DNA of 64,000 nt from Draconibacterium sp. (GTDB taxonomy: Bacteria; Bacteroidota; Bacteroidia; Bacteroidales; Prolixibacteraceae), in contig JADIYN010000006.1 in NCBI GenBank assembly GCA_016705335.1, forward strand, positions 1 to 64,000, read 5' to 3'. The translations under genes were made by a program, and so were the position numbers. Below the pieces are notes generated by a model. It made no database searches. It had not been told where the DNA came from and saw only the letters and a list, made by a program, of their open reading frames with translations. This document shows, piece after piece, positions 62,424-64,000 of the stretch (within the stretch, counting starts at the first letter, position 1; the number at the start of each line of letters is the position of its first letter).

Positions 62424-63473
62424 TCATCTTTCTGTTTTTACCGGAATTTTAACAACAAATTCATCGGCAGTTTCAAGTATTTCAATGTCGCGGTTTAAAA
62501 TTAACCGGCTACGTTCTTTCAGGTTTTTCAACCCAATTTTCGATGAGCCGTTTAGCTGTGTTTTCTTTTGCAAATTATTGCGAACCACAATTTTATCAAG
62601 TCCTTCAAAATGAATTGTTATTTCAAGTGGCTGTTTACGTGTTGCCGAATTGTGTTTTAAAGCGTTTTCAACCAAAAGCTGTAACGAAACGGGTAAAATA
62701 TCAATATTTTCACTTCTGTTCAGCTCCATTTTCAATTCAATTTTTTCTTCATCCCTGATTTTTTGCAGATAGAAATAGTTTTTTACAAATTCAATTTCAG
62801 CCGAAAGCGGAACCAATTCTTTATTCTCATTTTCCAAAATATACCTGTAAATTGTTGACAGTTTTTGTATGTATTGTTCCGATAAATCAGGGTCTTTCCG
62901 TACCAGCGATGATAGTGAATTCATGCTGTTGAAAAGAAAATGCGGGTTTACCTGGCTTTTTAAAGTTTCGTATTGAAATATGAGTTTTTCTTCCCTCAGT
63001 TTTTGAGTCCGGTCAACAGCTTCAGCCCATTGAACATAAAAGAAGAAAACTGCCCCAAGTGTAAACCCAATAAAAGTGGCAATAAAAAATCCCTTCAATT
63101 CCAGGTTTCGCAGGTTAGTATAAAACTGCGAAAAATCATCGAAATAAATAGCATATTGAATGGCGTAAATCATCAAAAAGAAGATAATCGAAACAACTAA
63201 AACCGACACATAAAAAACAAGCAACCTGATTACTATCCTCTTTTTAAAATCGGGCGAATCGACTTTTGTAGATTTAAAAAACCAGGCCCCGAGCCAAATA
63301 AAAATCTCTAATTGCATAAAAGTTAAAAACCATGTCAAACCAAATTGATCATAGAATACTTTCTGCCTTAAAATGAGCCCGAAAAGCACTGAAATAAAAA
63401 GTGAACCAGCCAATACATATAAATGCCAGACTGTTTTTTGAATTAATGTTTTATTGTTGGTCGGATGAAACAT
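62424..63473 (-). CDS. LytS-type sensor histidine kinase
   Basis: The gene is intact (349 aa). Four membrane segments lie in the N-terminal half (from about 10-32, 40-65, 75-105, 115-135), with no large sensor domain outside. The H-box is FQYETLKSQVNPHFLFNSMNS, as in the His_kinase family. The N-box is QLLVENALKHN, and the ATP lid region reads IGLKNLKERSRLI. Phosphate is passed to the LytTR regulator encoded downstream. The stimulus is unknown. A hairpin lies before the gene. Confidence 0.9.
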   Translation of the reverse strand: MFHPTNNKTLIQKTVWHLYVLAGSLFISVLFGLILRQKVFYDQFGLTWFLTFMQLEIFIWLGAWFFKSTKVDSPDFKKRIVIRLLVFYVSVLVVSIIFFLMIYAIQYAIYFDDFSQFYTNLRNLELKGFFIATFIGFTLGAVFFFYVQWAEAVDRTQKLREEKLIFQYETLKSQVNPHFLFNSMNSLSSLVRKDPDLSEQYIQKLSTIYRYILENENKELVPLSAEIEFVKNYFYLQKIRDEEKIELKMELNRSENIDILPVSLQLLVENALKHNSATRKQPLEITIHFEGLDKIVVRNNLQKKTQLNGSSKIGLKNLKERSRLILNRDIEILETADEFVVKIPVKTER

Positions 63474-63525
63474 ATGTTGATTGATTTTGGTGTTGAATTT
63501 ACTAAAAAGTTGCAGTTAGTTTCGG

Positions 63526-63581
63526 GTTTAAAGTTCAAAGTTTAAAGTAATTGCCTCAACTTTAAACTTTGAACCTTAAAC
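63526..63581. terminator. Long A+T-rich hairpin before the kinase gene
   Basis: Two 23-nt arms, one mismatch apart (526-548 and 559-581 of 63 kb), enclose a 10-nt loop. The stem is nearly all A/T plus TTCAAAG motifs. It starts 10 nt after the stop of the unnamed upstream gene and may end it. The sequence also looks like a dispersed repeat. Confidence 0.5.
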
Positions 63582-63590
63582 TTTAAACTC

Positions 63591-64000
63591 TTAAATTACT
63601 TTCACAAAACTAATTTCCCGGGTAGTGTTCATAATTTGTTTACTGGTTTGTCCGGGCAGGTTCATTTCCATCACAACGTCTTCATACAAAACAGCGTGTT
63701 CAATTTGTTTGTCTTCCAAACTCACCCAAATTGTTCCCCAATAGTGGCTGCGGCCTTTCATGCTCATTCCTTCACCCGCATATTCAAGCGGGTTGTTAAA
63801 CGTGCGGTATTCAATTACTGCGCATGATTCACCGTTTCGTTCCGTAATGCCGGTCCATAATATTTGTACATCTTTATTTTCAAACGAACCTTGTCCGGCC
63901 AAATCCATTTTTCCATTGAACCGTTCATCAGCAAATGATTCGTTTAGTTTTAGTTTTTCGAAAGAACTCCATGCAAAACCTTCAATTCCCATCATATCCC
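63591..64000 (-). CDS. C-terminal part of an unidentified gene (cut by the window edge)
   Basis: The minus-strand frame is open to the window edge, so the N-terminus is missing; the ATG at 63995 may be internal. The 134 visible residues have MGIEGFAWSSFEKLKLNESF, NKDVQILWTGITERNGESCAVIEYRTF and GRSHYWGTIWVSLEDK. These suit a beta-rich secreted or periplasmic protein, but I do not recognise the family. Confidence 0.6.
   Translation of the reverse strand, partial: DMMGIEGFAWSSFEKLKLNESFADERFNGKMDLAGQGSFENKDVQILWTGITERNGESCAVIEYRTFNNPLEYAGEGMSMKGRSHYWGTIWVSLEDKQIEHAVLYEDVVMEMNLPGQTSKQIMNTTREISFVKVI

Overview
The window looks like a chromosomal segment of a Bacteroidota bacterium, possibly of the Marinilabiliales/Prolixibacteraceae type (the order is a guess). 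Supporting signs are an A+T-rich composition, promoters of the TTG / TAnnTTTG form without Shine-Dalgarno sites, PorP/SprF-family outer-membrane proteins, a gliding-motility-associated (CHU_C, type B) C-terminal domain, SprB/PKD/HYR repeat proteins, and a LytS/LytTR-type sensor-regulator pair.

About 55 kb (positions 1-55,150), read on the minus strand from right to left, is a surface-adhesin array. The order is PorP-1 (55147-54197), giant adhesin B (54076-34064, about 6,670 aa if mended), a 359-aa secreted protein (33303-32224), a doubtful 78-aa ORF, a 231-aa secreted PKD-like protein (31270-30575), protein C (30578-24099, about 2,160 aa, ending in a CHU_C domain), PorP-2 (23512-22562), giant adhesin A (22332-901, about 7,140 aa if mended) and a decayed PorP start (434 to about 185). 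PorP+adhesin is thus a module present twice, with the relic of a third PorP. By analogy with SprB/SprF of Flavobacterium, these would be type IX secretion substrates and their PorP/SprF partners on the cell surface. Only protein C carries the recognisable sorting domain. A and B instead share an unrecognised C-terminal domain of about 130 aa.

A and B are paralogues with one architecture: TTG start, signal segment, HYR-like domain, beta-helix-like region, PKD-like and SprB repeats, Ig/HYR middle, PKD arrays, one non-repetitive module, C-W-GGC-CGG cysteine repeats, HYR domains, shared terminal domain. The non-repetitive module differs completely between them, which makes it the best candidate for a receptor-specific head. 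All three giant genes are broken by many frameshifts. Several sit at homopolymers, and one hits a neighbouring ordinary gene (GH3 family), so many are probably sequence errors. A dense zone at 51.0-51.55 kb is the worst.

From 55.9 kb to the end the window holds ordinary genes: a GH3-family acyl-adenylase-like gene (+, one frameshift) and a deoxynucleoside kinase (+); a PfkB-family kinase (-); a small unknown protein (+); a lipoprotein with a short collagen-like stretch (-); a DUF4395 membrane protein (+) with a CRP/FNR-like palindrome and a clear terminator; a LytTR response regulator and its histidine kinase (-, two-gene operon); and the C-terminal part of an unidentified gene at the right edge. 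I saw no rRNA, tRNA, CRISPR array, insertion sequence or prophage.
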